Part shown: positions 31,038 through 39,132 of the stretch, one piece after another
Numbering within the stretch: the stretch's first letter is position 1
Layout of the letters: every line of letters starts with the position of its first letter
Assembly: GCF_000367365.1 (NCBI RefSeq)
Contig: NZ_BARF01000122.1
Location: 1-42,860, forward strand
Reading direction: 5' to 3'
DNA: 42,860 nucleotides
Source: Streptomyces prunicolor NBRC 13075
GTDB lineage: Bacteria; Actinomycetota; Actinomycetes; Streptomycetales; Streptomycetaceae
The notes under the pieces: generated by a model
Told to the model about the DNA's origin: nothing
What the model saw: the letters and a program-made list of their open reading frames with translations, nothing else
The model's database searches: none
Position numbers and translations under genes: made by a program

Positions 31038-32354
31038 ATGACCGCTCCGTCCCCCCAGCCCATCCAGTCCACCCTCCCCGACGACACCCGAGGCCCCAGC
31101 CGCCCCACCGCACGACGTGCCATCGCGGTGGCCGGCATCGGCAACGCGCTCGAATTCTTCGACCTCGCCCTGTACGCACTGATGGCGTCCTACATCGGCC
31201 GCACGTTCTTCCCCGGCGGCAACCCGGGCGTCCAACTGGTGCAGGCCTACGCCGTGTTCGGCGTGACGTACCTGATCCGGCCGCTCGGCGGGCTGCTGCT
31301 CGGGGCGTACGCGGACCGCAACGGCCGTAAGAAAGCACTGGTGTTGTCGATCCGGCTGATGGTGCTCGGCACGCTGCTGCTCGCCGTGATGCCCGGATAC
31401 TCGACCCTCGGGATCGCGTCGACCCTGGGGATCGTGCTCGCGCGATTGATCCAAGGGTTCGCCGCCGGGGGCGAGTTCGGGGCGGCCACGTCCTTCCTGG
31501 TCGAGCAGGACGAGCGGCGCAAGAGTTTCCTCGGCAGTTTCCAGTTCGCCAGTCAGGGTCTGTCCACCCTCATGGCGGCAGGCTTCGCGGCGGTTCTCAC
31601 GGCTGTGCTGTCCGACGCCCAGATGACGTCGTGGGGCTGGCGCATACCGTTCGCGTTCGGTCTGCTGATCGGTCCGGTGGGCTATTTCGTACGCCGCTAC
31701 ATGGACGAATCCCCGGCCTTGGCAACGGAGTTGGAGTCGGACGCCCCGAAGCCCTCCCCGATCGTGTCGGTCTTCCGGCACCACTGGAGCGGGCTGCTGA
31801 TCGCCGGCGGCGCGCTGATCGTCTCGACGGCGCTGAACTTCATGCTCCAGTACCTGCCGACGTACGGCATCGGCCAACTGGGCCTGGACGCCTCGCTGTC
31901 GTTCGCCGCGCTGTTCATCGCCGGGGCCGTCCTGACCTTCGTCACTCCGCTCGTGGGGCTGCTGGGCGACCGCCACGGCCGGCTGCGCATCATGATCCCG
32001 GCCGCGGTGCTGATCGGCGTGAGCGTCGTCCCGCTCTTCCTGTGGCTCAACGCCTCGCCGTCCTTCCTCACCTTCGCGGTGTGCACCACCGTCCTCGCCC
32101 TGCTCAAGGCGGTGTACTTCGGCACGCTGCCGTCGGTGATGGCCGACATCTTCCCGGCCCGGGCCCGCGCGACGGGCCTGTCCTTCAGCTACAACACGAC
32201 GGTCGCGCTCTTCGGCGGCTTCACCCCGACGATCGCCGCGGCCCTGATCGAGGCGACCGGTTCGCCGGTGGCGCCGGGCTACTACCTGTTGTTCACGGCC
32301 GTGTTGAGCACCGCGGCCCTGACGACCGCGCTGCGTACCCATCGCATTCAGTAA
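31038..32354 (+). CDS. MFS transporter, metabolite:H+ symporter (MHS) family
   Basis: This 438-aa, 12-helix proton symporter has a MHS opening AGIGNALEFFDLALYALMASYIGRTFFP. The LLLGAYADRNGRKKAL loop is motif A, and LARLIQGFAAGGEFG is the MHS central helix 4 signature, shared with transporters of proline/betaine, shikimate, citrate and dicarboxylates. It imports, unlike the two MFS exporters in this window. A GGAAGGA ribosome site lies six to eight bases before the ATG. It probably forms an operon with the upstream M20 peptidase. The peptidase context suggests a small organic acid or acyl-amino acid as substrate, which is inference. Confidence 0.93.
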   Translation: MTAPSPQPIQSTLPDDTRGPSRPTARRAIAVAGIGNALEFFDLALYALMASYIGRTFFPGGNPGVQLVQAYAVFGVTYLIRPLGGLLLGAYADRNGRKKALVLSIRLMVLGTLLLAVMPGYSTLGIASTLGIVLARLIQGFAAGGEFGAATSFLVEQDERRKSFLGSFQFASQGLSTLMAAGFAAVLTAVLSDAQMTSWGWRIPFAFGLLIGPVGYFVRRYMDESPALATELESDAPKPSPIVSVFRHHWSGLLIAGGALIVSTALNFMLQYLPTYGIGQLGLDASLSFAALFIAGAVLTFVTPLVGLLGDRHGRLRIMIPAAVLIGVSVVPLFLWLNASPSFLTFAVCTTVLALLKAVYFGTLPSVMADIFPARARATGLSFSYNTTVALFGGFTPTIAAALIEATGSPVAPGYYLLFTAVLSTAALTTALRTHRIQ

Positions 32355-32405
32355 GGGGGAGAAGCGGTTCGCACGTCACCGAGCTCGACCACCTCTCCTA
32401 CGTTG

Positions 32406-32756
32406 TCACCCTGCCCGCACCTCGTACGTCGCCACCCGCACCGACGCGTCGTCCAGGCACTCCCCGGAGACCAGGTCGAACCGCTGCTTGAGCAGCGGCG
32501 ACGCGACGAACGGGCGGCCCTGGTGGGTGCCGGTCAGGCCGCGGGAGAGGACCGCGGCGCCGCTGAACGGGTCGCGGTTGTCGATGCCGTAGAGGGTGCC
32601 GGAGCGGTCGCGGAAGAGGGCGACCTGGCTGCCGTCGGGCAGCAGGGCCGCCACTCCGCGGCCGGGGGTGAGCCGGTTGATGTCGCAGACCGTGAACCAG
32701 CCGTCGGTGAGCCGGAGTTGGACCTTCAGGTCGGTCGTCTCGGGAGCCAGGGTCAT
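32406..32756 (-). CDS. nirD: Nitrite reductase small subunit NirD
   Basis: This 116-aa small subunit of assimilatory NADH-dependent nitrite reductase has a Rieske-like fold that lacks the two Cys-His cluster motifs, as is normal for NirD, so it carries no iron-sulphur centre. Recognised by WFTVCDINRLTPGRGVAALL, GIDNRDPFSGAAVLSRG and PLLKQRFDLVSGECL. Its start overlaps the nirB stop by four bases (ATGA), so it is translated by coupling. Together with NirB it reduces nitrite to ammonium in nitrogen assimilation. No terminator of note in the 51 bp to the convergent transporter gene. Confidence 0.96.
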   Translation of the reverse strand: MTLAPETTDLKVQLRLTDGWFTVCDINRLTPGRGVAALLPDGSQVALFRDRSGTLYGIDNRDPFSGAAVLSRGLTGTHQGRPFVASPLLKQRFDLVSGECLDDASVRVATYEVRAG

Positions 32757-35377
32757 CGCTGGGCGCTTCCTTCCAGGACGTCTGCGGGCTGCTGCGGCCG
32801 CATGCCGATGGTCAGCAGCGGCAGGTCGGGCTTGATCTGATCGCGCTCGGGGACGAAGCCGACCACCGGGTCCGGGGTGTCGGGGGCGTTCACGAAGGAC
32901 ACGAACCGGGCGAGTTTTTCAGGGTCGTTGATGGTCGTGGCCCACTCGTCGCGGTACCCGGCGACATGCGCGGCCATCAGCGACTCCAGCTCCCCGCAGA
33001 TACCGAGCGAGTCCGCCACGACCACGTCCCGCACGTGGTCCAGGCCGCCCGGAATCCGCTCCAGCCACACGCTCGTGCGCTCCAGCCGGTCGGCCGTACG
33101 GATGTAGAACATGAGGAACCGGTCGATGAGGCGCACCAGTTCGGCATCGGAGAGGTCCTTCGCGAGCAGGTCCGCGTGGCGTGGGGTCGCGCCGCCGTTG
33201 CCGCCGACGTAGAGGTTCCAGCCGCCGGCGGTGGCGATGATCCCGAAGTCCTTCGACTGGGCCTCGGCGCATTCGCGGGCGCAGCCGGACACCGCCGACT
33301 TGAGCTTGTGCGGCGACCTGAGCCCCCGGTAGCGCAGCTCCAGGTCGATCGCCATCCGCACCGAGTCCTGGACGCCGTAGCGGCACCAGGTCTGCCCCAC
33401 ACAGGACTTGACGGTGCGCAGGGCCTTTCCGTACGCGTGCCCGGACTCGAATCCGGCGTCCACCAACCGGGCCCAGATCAGCGGGAGTTGTTCCACGCGG
33501 GCGCCGAAGAGGTCGATGCGCTGGCCGCCGGTGATCTTCGTGTAGAGGCCGAAGTCCCGGGCCACCTCGCCGATCACGATGAGTTTCTCGGGGGTGATCT
33601 CGCCGCCGGGGATGCGCGGTACGACCGAATAGGAGCCGTTCTTCTGCAAGTTGGCGAGGAAGTGGTCGTTGCTGTCCTGGAGCGCCGCCTGTTCGCCGTC
33701 GAGGACATAGCCGCTCGCGCCGATCGTCGGGGCGAGGGACGCGATGATCGAGGCGACCGTCGGCTTGCAGATCTCGCAGCCGTCGCTGCCCCGGGCGCCC
33801 GCACGGCCGTAGCGATCCAGCATCTCCTGGTAGGAGTTGATCCGCAGCGCGAGGGCGATCTCGTACAACTCCTCGCGGGTCTGCGCGAAGCAGCCGCACA
33901 GGCCCTTGTCGACCTCGACGCCGTTCGCCTCCAGCTCGGCGGTGACCAGCTGGCCGAGCACCTTGACGCAACTCCCGCAGCCCGTACCGGCCTTGGTGCA
34001 CTTCTTCACCTCGGGCACGCTCGTGCAGGAGTGGTCGGTGACCGCATCGCGGATCGCGCCCTTGCTGACGTTGTGGCACGAGCAGATGACCGCGGCGTCG
34101 GGCAGCGCGGACGGCCCGAGCTGGACGGCGCCCCCGGAACCGGCCGGGAGCACCAACTGCTCGGGGGAGACGGGCGGTACGGACCCGGTGAACGCGCGCA
34201 GCGTGCCGTACGCGTCCGCGTCACCGACCAGGATCCCGCCGAGCAACTCGCCGCCCCGCCCGATCACCAGCTTCTTGTACGTCCCCGCCCGCGCGTCGGA
34301 GTAGACGACGTCGAGACAGTCCGCGGTGGCACCGTGCGCGTCGCCGAAGGACGCCACGTCCACGCCGAGCAGCTTCAGCTTGGTCGACAAGTCGGCGCCG
34401 GTGAAGGCGGATTCGTCCCGCGCGATGGTCGCGGCGGCGGTCTCCGCCTGCTCGTAACCGGGCGCCACCAACCCGTACACCCGGCCGTCCGCAGCCAGCG
34501 CGCACTCGCCGATCGCGAACACGTGCGGGTCGGCGACCGTACGGCACTGCTCGTCGACCGCGATGCCACCGCGCTCACCGACCGACAGACCGCAGTCGCG
34601 GGCGAGTTGGTCGCGGGGGCGGACACCGGCGCTGAACACCACGATGTCCGTGGCGAGTTGGGAACCGTCGGACAGCTTCATGCCGGTGACGGCGCCGTCC
34701 GCGTCGGCGAGGATCTCCTGCGTACCGGTGCCCGTGTGGACGGTCAGGCCCATGCCCTCGATGGTGCGCAGCAGGGCCGCGCCCCCGCCCTCGTCGACCT
34801 GCACCGGCATCAACCGAGGCGCGAACTCCACGATGTGCGTGGCCAGTCCGAGCCCCTTGAGCGCACCGGCGGCCTCAAGACCGAGCAGCCCACCACCGAC
34901 CACGGCACCCGTCGTCGCCCGCGACCTGGCGTACGCCTCGATCGCGAGCAGATCCTCGATCGTGCGGTAGACGAAACAGCCGTCGGAGTCCTTGCCCGGA
35001 ACGGGCGGCACGAACGGATACGAGCCGGTGGCGAGGACGAGCGTGTCGTACTCAACGGTCAGACCGGAGCGGGCGGTTACGGTCCTCGCCGCGCGATCGA
35101 TGGTCTCGGCCGGATCGCCGACGTACAGCTCGATCCCGTGGTCGCTGATGAACTCCGCGTCCGTGAGCGAGAGTTCCTCGGGTGTGCGGCCCGAGAAGTA
35201 CGAGGTGAGCTGGACGCGGTCGTAGGCCGGACGCGGTTCCTCGCACAGCACGACCACACGGTGCGTGGCGGTCAGGCCGCGCTCGGCGAGCGCTTCGAGG
35301 AAGCGCTGACCGACCATGCCGTGGCCGACGAGCACGATGGTGGGCACGGTGGGCACCCCACGCGGATTCGAGGTCAT
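32753..35377 (-). CDS. nirB: Nitrite reductase large subunit NirB
   Basis: This 874-aa cytosolic siroheme enzyme reduces nitrite to ammonium with NADH. Domain order is as follows: FAD/NADH oxidoreductase (VGHGMVGQRF at the start, then a second nucleotide site near 170-200); BFD-type 2Fe-2S domain (CSCHNVSKGAI, with Cys pairs to TGCGSCVK, about 430-480); ferredoxin-like half-domains; and the 4Fe-4S/siroheme site with Cys659 and Cys665 (CVGQTWC) and Cys699 and Cys703 (CARECA). All key residues are present. The ATG at 35377 is used; the ribosome site is weak and a GTG seven codons inside is an alternative. A GlnR-like box lies 24-61 bp upstream. No nitrate reductase is present in the window. Confidence 0.97.
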   Translation of the reverse strand: MTSNPRGVPTVPTIVLVGHGMVGQRFLEALAERGLTATHRVVVLCEEPRPAYDRVQLTSYFSGRTPEELSLTDAEFISDHGIELYVGDPAETIDRAARTVTARSGLTVEYDTLVLATGSYPFVPPVPGKDSDGCFVYRTIEDLLAIEAYARSRATTGAVVGGGLLGLEAAGALKGLGLATHIVEFAPRLMPVQVDEGGGAALLRTIEGMGLTVHTGTGTQEILADADGAVTGMKLSDGSQLATDIVVFSAGVRPRDQLARDCGLSVGERGGIAVDEQCRTVADPHVFAIGECALAADGRVYGLVAPGYEQAETAAATIARDESAFTGADLSTKLKLLGVDVASFGDAHGATADCLDVVYSDARAGTYKKLVIGRGGELLGGILVGDADAYGTLRAFTGSVPPVSPEQLVLPAGSGGAVQLGPSALPDAAVICSCHNVSKGAIRDAVTDHSCTSVPEVKKCTKAGTGCGSCVKVLGQLVTAELEANGVEVDKGLCGCFAQTREELYEIALALRINSYQEMLDRYGRAGARGSDGCEICKPTVASIIASLAPTIGASGYVLDGEQAALQDSNDHFLANLQKNGSYSVVPRIPGGEITPEKLIVIGEVARDFGLYTKITGGQRIDLFGARVEQLPLIWARLVDAGFESGHAYGKALRTVKSCVGQTWCRYGVQDSVRMAIDLELRYRGLRSPHKLKSAVSGCARECAEAQSKDFGIIATAGGWNLYVGGNGGATPRHADLLAKDLSDAELVRLIDRFLMFYIRTADRLERTSVWLERIPGGLDHVRDVVVADSLGICGELESLMAAHVAGYRDEWATTINDPEKLARFVSFVNAPDTPDPVVGFVPERDQIKPDLPLLTIGMRPQQPADVLEGSAQR

Positions 35378-35400
35378 GCCCAGGAGCCTGCGACGCCGGT

Positions 35401-35438
35401 GTTACCCGACCGCATCCCACCTGTTTCCCGCGAGGAAC
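35401..35438 (-). promoter_or_regulatory. GlnR-type box upstream of nirBD
   Basis: Read toward nirB, GTTCC, GAAAC, GATGC and GTAAC follow one another, each separated by exactly six bases. This is the gTnAc-N6-GaAAc architecture of actinobacterial GlnR boxes: the first pair fits 4/5 and 5/5, the second pair 3/5 and 4/5. nirB is a known GlnR target in Streptomyces. The rest of the 258-bp divergent gap to the permease gene shows GC-rich sequence without a clear promoter. Confidence 0.8.
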
Positions 35439-35635
35439 GCTGCCCTCAGCGGGAGCGCGCGGGGGGTGTGAGGGTTCGGGGTGCGCGCCGGGGGAGGGGT
35501 GTGAGGCCGGGACGACCCCGGGTCGGTGGGGTCAACCGAACCGAACCCTCGAAACCGGCCGCTGAAGCTCACCGAAGCTCACCACCCCCTCAAATACATG
35601 GACGGCACACGCACCCCGTCCATAAGGTCATGATC

Positions 35636-36418
35636 ATGCCCGACATACCGCTGACCATGGTCGCCGTCCTCTGTCTCACCGCCCTCGCGGCCGGTTGGAT
35701 CGACGCCGTGGTGGGCGGCGGCGGACTCCTCCTGCTCCCGGTACTCCTGCTCGGCCTGCCCGCCGGCACCCCGGCCGCCACCGCACTCGGCACCAACAAG
35801 GCCGTAGCGATCGTCGGAACGTCCGGCGCGGCGGTGACGTACGCCCGCAAGGCGCCCGTGAACGTCGGCCTCACCGTACGCATCGGCCTCGCGGCGCTGG
35901 CGGGCAGCTCCGCCGGCGCCTTCTTCGCGGCCGGCATGAGCACCGACGTACTCAAGCCGGTGATCATGGTCGTGCTGCTCGCGGTCGCCACCTTCGTCAT
36001 CCTCCGCCCGGCCTTCGGCACGGCACCCACCCCCGGCCCGGCCACCCGCCGCCAGATCCTCGCGGCGATCGGCCTCGCGGGCCTGGGCATCGGTTTCTAC
36101 GACGGGCTCGTCGGCCCCGGCACGGGTACGTTCCTGGTCCTCGCGCTCACCGCCGTGCTCCACCTCGACCTGGTGACCGCCTCGGCCACCGCGAAGATCG
36201 TCAACTGCTGCACCAACGCGGGCGCCCTGGCGATGTTCGCCTGGCAGGGCACCGTCCTGTGGCAACTCGCGGCGCTGATGGCGGTGTTCAACCTCGCGGG
36301 CGGCATGCTGGGCGCGCACACGGCACTGAAGCAGGGCAGCGGTTTCGTACGGGTCGTCCTGCTGACGGTGGTGTTCGGGCTGGTGGCGAACCTGGCGTAC
36401 CAGCAGTGGCTGGCATGA
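35636..36418 (+). CDS. TauE/SafE (TSUP) family permease
   Basis: This 260-aa membrane protein has about eight helices in two repeats. AAGWIDAVVGGGGLLLLPVLL near the start and GFYDGLVGPGTGTFL in the middle are the two repeat signatures of the sulfite/organosulfonate exporter family. The ATG 35636 has AAGG eight bases upstream; ATG 35630 is too close. It is divergent from nirBD and may share its regulatory region. Relatives carry sulfite, sulfonates or other small anions; a link to nitrite or siroheme sulphur supply is possible but not shown by the sequence. Confidence 0.9.
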   Translation: MPDIPLTMVAVLCLTALAAGWIDAVVGGGGLLLLPVLLLGLPAGTPAATALGTNKAVAIVGTSGAAVTYARKAPVNVGLTVRIGLAALAGSSAGAFFAAGMSTDVLKPVIMVVLLAVATFVILRPAFGTAPTPGPATRRQILAAIGLAGLGIGFYDGLVGPGTGTFLVLALTAVLHLDLVTASATAKIVNCCTNAGALAMFAWQGTVLWQLAALMAVFNLAGGMLGAHTALKQGSGFVRVVLLTVVFGLVANLAYQQWLA

Positions 36419-36456
36419 AGGCAGCCCAACGCTCAGCACCCGCAGGTTAGTTGGCC

Positions 36457-37101
36457 TTACCGGCTACCACTCAAGTGCGCGAACACCACCACATTCCCCT
36501 GATACCCCGTCGCCCGCGAATACCCGCCCCCACACGTGATCACCCTCAGCTCGGGCCGCCGCGCAGCCCCGTACACCTTCTGATCGGGAAACCTGCTCGC
36601 CTGATACACCTCGACCGCGTCCACCGTGAACAGCGCGACGCTCCCGTCCAACCGGTCCAGTTCAATCGCGTTGCCCTTCTTCAGGGCGCCGAGGTCATAG
36701 AAGACGGCGGGGCCATCCGCGTTGTCGACATGCCCCGCGACGATCGCCGTACCGCTCTCACCGGGGGTCGTCCCGGCCTCGTACCAACCGGCGAGGTTCT
36801 TCTTCGCGGCCGGGGGCACGTCCAGGCTGCCGGTGCTCGTCAGCTTGAGGCCCATCAGCGGGGCGTTCACATGGATGGCCGGGATACGGATGCGGTCCGG
36901 CGGCGACGGCGGCAGCGCACGCGCCGCGGTGCGCCCGGCGACCGGATCGGGCCGCGCCTCGGCGGCGGACGGCTGCGGCGGCGCGTTCGTACCGGAACCG
37001 CTGGTCAACAGCCACGCGCCCGCGCACAGGGCGACCACGGTCACGACCCCTATCGCGGTGTTGGCCCCGGTCGCGGTGTTGCCGTAGCTACGACGGCGCA
37101 T
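36457..37101 (-). CDS. Class F sortase
   Basis: This 214-aa transpeptidase is anchored by an N-terminal helix (about 15-33), followed by a Pro/Ala-rich spacer and the sortase barrel. Catalytic residues are His124 in AGHVDN, Cys190 in VITCGG and Arg196 in GYSRATGY, all in the right order. Class F sortases attach surface proteins to the Streptomyces cell wall; their substrates are less known than those of classes A and E. It lies 118 bp downstream of a secreted protein that is its obvious candidate partner. A hairpin between the two genes may lower its expression. Ribosome site GAGAGGGG at longish spacing. Confidence 0.93.
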   Translation of the reverse strand: MRRRSYGNTATGANTAIGVVTVVALCAGAWLLTSGSGTNAPPQPSAAEARPDPVAGRTAARALPPSPPDRIRIPAIHVNAPLMGLKLTSTGSLDVPPAAKKNLAGWYEAGTTPGESGTAIVAGHVDNADGPAVFYDLGALKKGNAIELDRLDGSVALFTVDAVEVYQASRFPDQKVYGAARRPELRVITCGGGYSRATGYQGNVVVFAHLSGSR

Positions 37102-37137
37102 GAGGAATCAACCCCTCTCCAGTAACTGGCCCCGCGC

Positions 37138-37176
37138 CCCCCTCCGGGTCACGAGGGGCGTCGGACCCGGAGGGGG
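37138..37176 (-). terminator. Strong hairpin between surface protein and sortase genes
   Basis: A 13-bp perfect stem (37138-37150 with 37164-37176, arm CCCCCTCCGGGTC) closes a 13-base loop. It lies inside the presumed operon, 44 bp after the surface protein stop, so it may be an attenuator setting lower sortase levels, or mRNA end protection. Confidence 0.7.
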
Positions 37177-37219
37177 AGGGGACTTGCGGTACCGGCGGAC
37201 GGACAGCGGAGGGTGTCCG

Positions 37220-37738
37220 TCAGAACCTGTCGCCTCTCGCCCGGCGATGCAGGAGCCAGGTACCGCCCGCGGCGGCGACGGCGAGAGCCGCCACACCGGC
37301 CGCGGTCTGCACGGGGTCGGGGCCCAAGGCGCCACCGACCCCCGTCTTCACACTTCCGCGCGGCTGCACCTGCTGCCGCATCGAGGCCAGCGTCACCATC
37401 AGATCGCCGCTGACCTGCTTGCCGTCCGCGCACTTCGCGACGATCTCGTACGTCCCCGGCTGCGCACTCGGCGGCACCTTGAACTGCCCGATCGCATCGC
37501 CCTCGTGCGCACTCGGCGCCAGCGTGAACGTGCCGGCGCCCACCGCGCTGGCATCACCGGCGGCCGTACCGTCGTCGCCGCACGCCGCCGTGTTCACCGT
37601 GACGTCGCCGCCCGGCACGGCGTTCGACGGGAACACCTCCAGGCCGGCGCTCTCGCCGCCGTACGCCGGCGCGGTCGCGAGACCCGCGGCGGCGACGACG
37701 AGCGCGGTGCCGGTCAGCAGACGGGCGGTACGACGCAT
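37220..37738 (-). CDS. Secreted sortase-associated surface protein
   Basis: This 172-aa protein has a signal peptide (about 1-25, ending APAYGG), a small beta-sandwich-like domain with two cysteines (Cys in NTAACGDD and in VAKCADG) that can form one disulfide, a spacer, and a C-terminal sorting-like end: GSVKTGVGG spacer, hydrophobic helix (AAGVAALAVAAAGGTWLL) and RRARGDRF tail. No LPxTG is present, in line with class F sortase partners in Streptomyces that I recall. A strong GGAGGAG ribosome site precedes the ATG. The sortase gene follows. It is probably a wall-linked adhesin-like or structural protein; function unknown. Confidence 0.85.
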   Translation of the reverse strand: MRRTARLLTGTALVVAAAGLATAPAYGGESAGLEVFPSNAVPGGDVTVNTAACGDDGTAAGDASAVGAGTFTLAPSAHEGDAIGQFKVPPSAQPGTYEIVAKCADGKQVSGDLMVTLASMRQQVQPRGSVKTGVGGALGPDPVQTAAGVAALAVAAAGGTWLLHRRARGDRF

Positions 37739-37986
37739 CGGTGCTCCTCCGAGCTGTGGTTGGCTGCCCTTCCGAGGAAAGTGGCACCGGGCCGAGCCCG
37801 CTTCCTGAACGTGCGTCAGAAGTGTGGTGAATGGGTGTCAGGAAGCGGCCGCGGCGGCCCGTCAGCTTGCTGTTTCAGCAGGTCATAGGGGTACGGCGGC
37901 CCCGCCCCGAACGAGTACCCGAAGAGCGCACGCCGCGCGGGTGAACGGGTGACGACCGGTCAGGCCCGACCTCAGGAATGGGTGAC

Positions 37987-38017
37987 TTGACCTCAAGAAT
38001 GGTTGAGGTAACAGGCT
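37987..38017 (+). promoter_or_regulatory. SoxR-type box in a 19-bp-spaced promoter
   Basis: CCTCAA-GAATGG-TTGAGG (37991-38008) has the same 6-6-6 dyad and arms as the SoxR box. It lies between TTGACC (37987-37992) and CAGGCT (38012-38017), 19 bp apart, the over-long spacing typical of MerR/SoxR promoters. Seven bases later comes the ATG, so the mRNA is likely leaderless. A degenerate second CCTCA half lies 21 bp upstream (37970). Confidence 0.85.
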
Positions 38018-38024
38018 GACCGGC

Positions 38025-38618
38025 ATGGACACCGAGACCACTCCCGCACACCCCCTGACCGTGACCGTCGTCATCGGCAGCAACCGCCACGGCCGCTTCG
38101 GCCCGGTCGTCGCCGACTGGCTCCTCACCCACGTCCGCGACCACCCCGACCTCACCCTGCAGGTCGTCGACGTGGCCGATACCGGCCACCTGCCCACGAC
38201 CCTCGCCCCGACCCCGGAGGCGACGACCGCACTCGCCGCCATCACCCCGAAACTCGCCTCCGCGGACGCCTTCGTCGTCCTCACCCCCGAGTACAACCAC
38301 TCCTACCCGGCCGGCCTCAAGAACCTGATCGACTGGCACTTCACCGAGTGGCGCGCCAAGCCCGTCGCCCTCGTCTCCTACGGAGGCCTCGCGGGCGGCC
38401 TGCGCGCGGTGGAACACCTGCGCCAGGTCTTCGCCGAACTCCACGCCATGACGGTCCGCGACACCGTCTCCTTCCACAACGCGGGCGCGTCCTTCGACGA
38501 CGACGGCCGCCTCAAGGACCCCACGGCCCCGGACGCGGCGGCGAAGGCGATGCTGGACCAACTGGTGTGGTGGGGACGGGCGTTGAGGGAGGCACGCGAT
38601 GTACGGCCATTGATCTGA
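38025..38618 (+). CDS. NADPH-dependent FMN reductase (SoxR target type)
   Basis: This 197-aa flavodoxin-like protein has an FMN phosphate loop GSNRHGRFG (18-26), the conserved VLTPEYNHSYPAGLKN near 87-102, and SYGGLAGGLRA near the second flavin loop. It reduces FMN or quinones with NADPH. In S. coelicolor SoxR, activated by redox-cycling compounds, controls a protein of this kind (SCO2478 as I recall). Here the box in front is nearly canonical. No ribosome site, consistent with a leaderless transcript. It ends at a strong bidirectional terminator. Confidence 0.93.
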   Translation: MDTETTPAHPLTVTVVIGSNRHGRFGPVVADWLLTHVRDHPDLTLQVVDVADTGHLPTTLAPTPEATTALAAITPKLASADAFVVLTPEYNHSYPAGLKNLIDWHFTEWRAKPVALVSYGGLAGGLRAVEHLRQVFAELHAMTVRDTVSFHNAGASFDDDGRLKDPTAPDAAAKAMLDQLVWWGRALREARDVRPLI

Positions 38619-38626
38619 CGCAACGA

Positions 38627-38662
38627 GAAGGGGGCGGCCGACAAAGGTCGGCCGCCCCCTTC
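38627..38662. terminator. Bidirectional terminator hairpin
   Basis: A 16-bp perfect stem (38627-38642 with 38647-38662, left arm GAAGGGGGCGGCCGAC) closes an AAAG loop. It separates the convergent FMN reductase and small secreted protein genes. Confidence 0.9.
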
Positions 38663-38681
38663 ACACCATCACGGGGTGGTG

Positions 38682-38948
38682 TCAGAAACCGAAGATGCCC
38701 TCGAACGTGCCACGGTCCCAGTCGTGGTCCGTCTTGGTGGTCGAGGAGTAGACGGGGCCGACGTGGTCGATGACACCGGCGAACATCGTGTTGTCGACGT
38801 GCCCGGAGCCCTGGGAACCGGTGCCCTGGACGAGCGCGCCGTCGTCGTGGGGGAACGGGCCGTTGTCGTGGGCGAGGGCGGCACCGGCGCCACCGAGCAG
38901 GATGCCGACGGCGAGGACGGACGTGGTCAGGGCAGAGCGCATACGCAT
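38682..38948 (-). CDS. Small secreted protein, function unknown
   Basis: This 88-aa protein has a signal peptide (MRMRSALTTSVLAVGILLGGAG, cleavage near ALA-H). The mature part of about 62 aa begins HDNGPFPHDDG and is rich in Gly, His, Asp and Thr, with no cysteine. It therefore is not a chaplin and not a disulfide-type rodlin. GGGAG five bases before the ATG supports this start; the ORF extends further to 39350 without support. Family not recognised. His/Asp richness could mean metal binding. Confidence 0.8.
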   Translation of the reverse strand: MRMRSALTTSVLAVGILLGGAGAALAHDNGPFPHDDGALVQGTGSQGSGHVDNTMFAGVIDHVGPVYSSTTKTDHDWDRGTFEGIFGF

Positions 38949-39132
38949 GACTACTCCCAAAGATCTCTGGATGACGCGCCGGAAACCGGGCGCGTCGGGC
39001 CGATCAACGCCTAAACGATCACTGGAAACGGCATGCCACCTCGCTGACGCCACGTGGATCACCCCTTGATTCACTCGAACGGGACCCCGTGTCACGCCAT
39101 AAGAACCGCACCGCCGGAGCATGCATCCCGGC

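Noticed and set aside
32966..36418. 1150-codon plus-strand frame
   Set aside because: Its first 870 codons are antisense to nirB. Only the last 260 codons, the TauE/SafE permease, are real.
38682..38948. Chaplin
   Set aside because: A small secreted protein of right size, but no chaplin domain and no cysteine pair.
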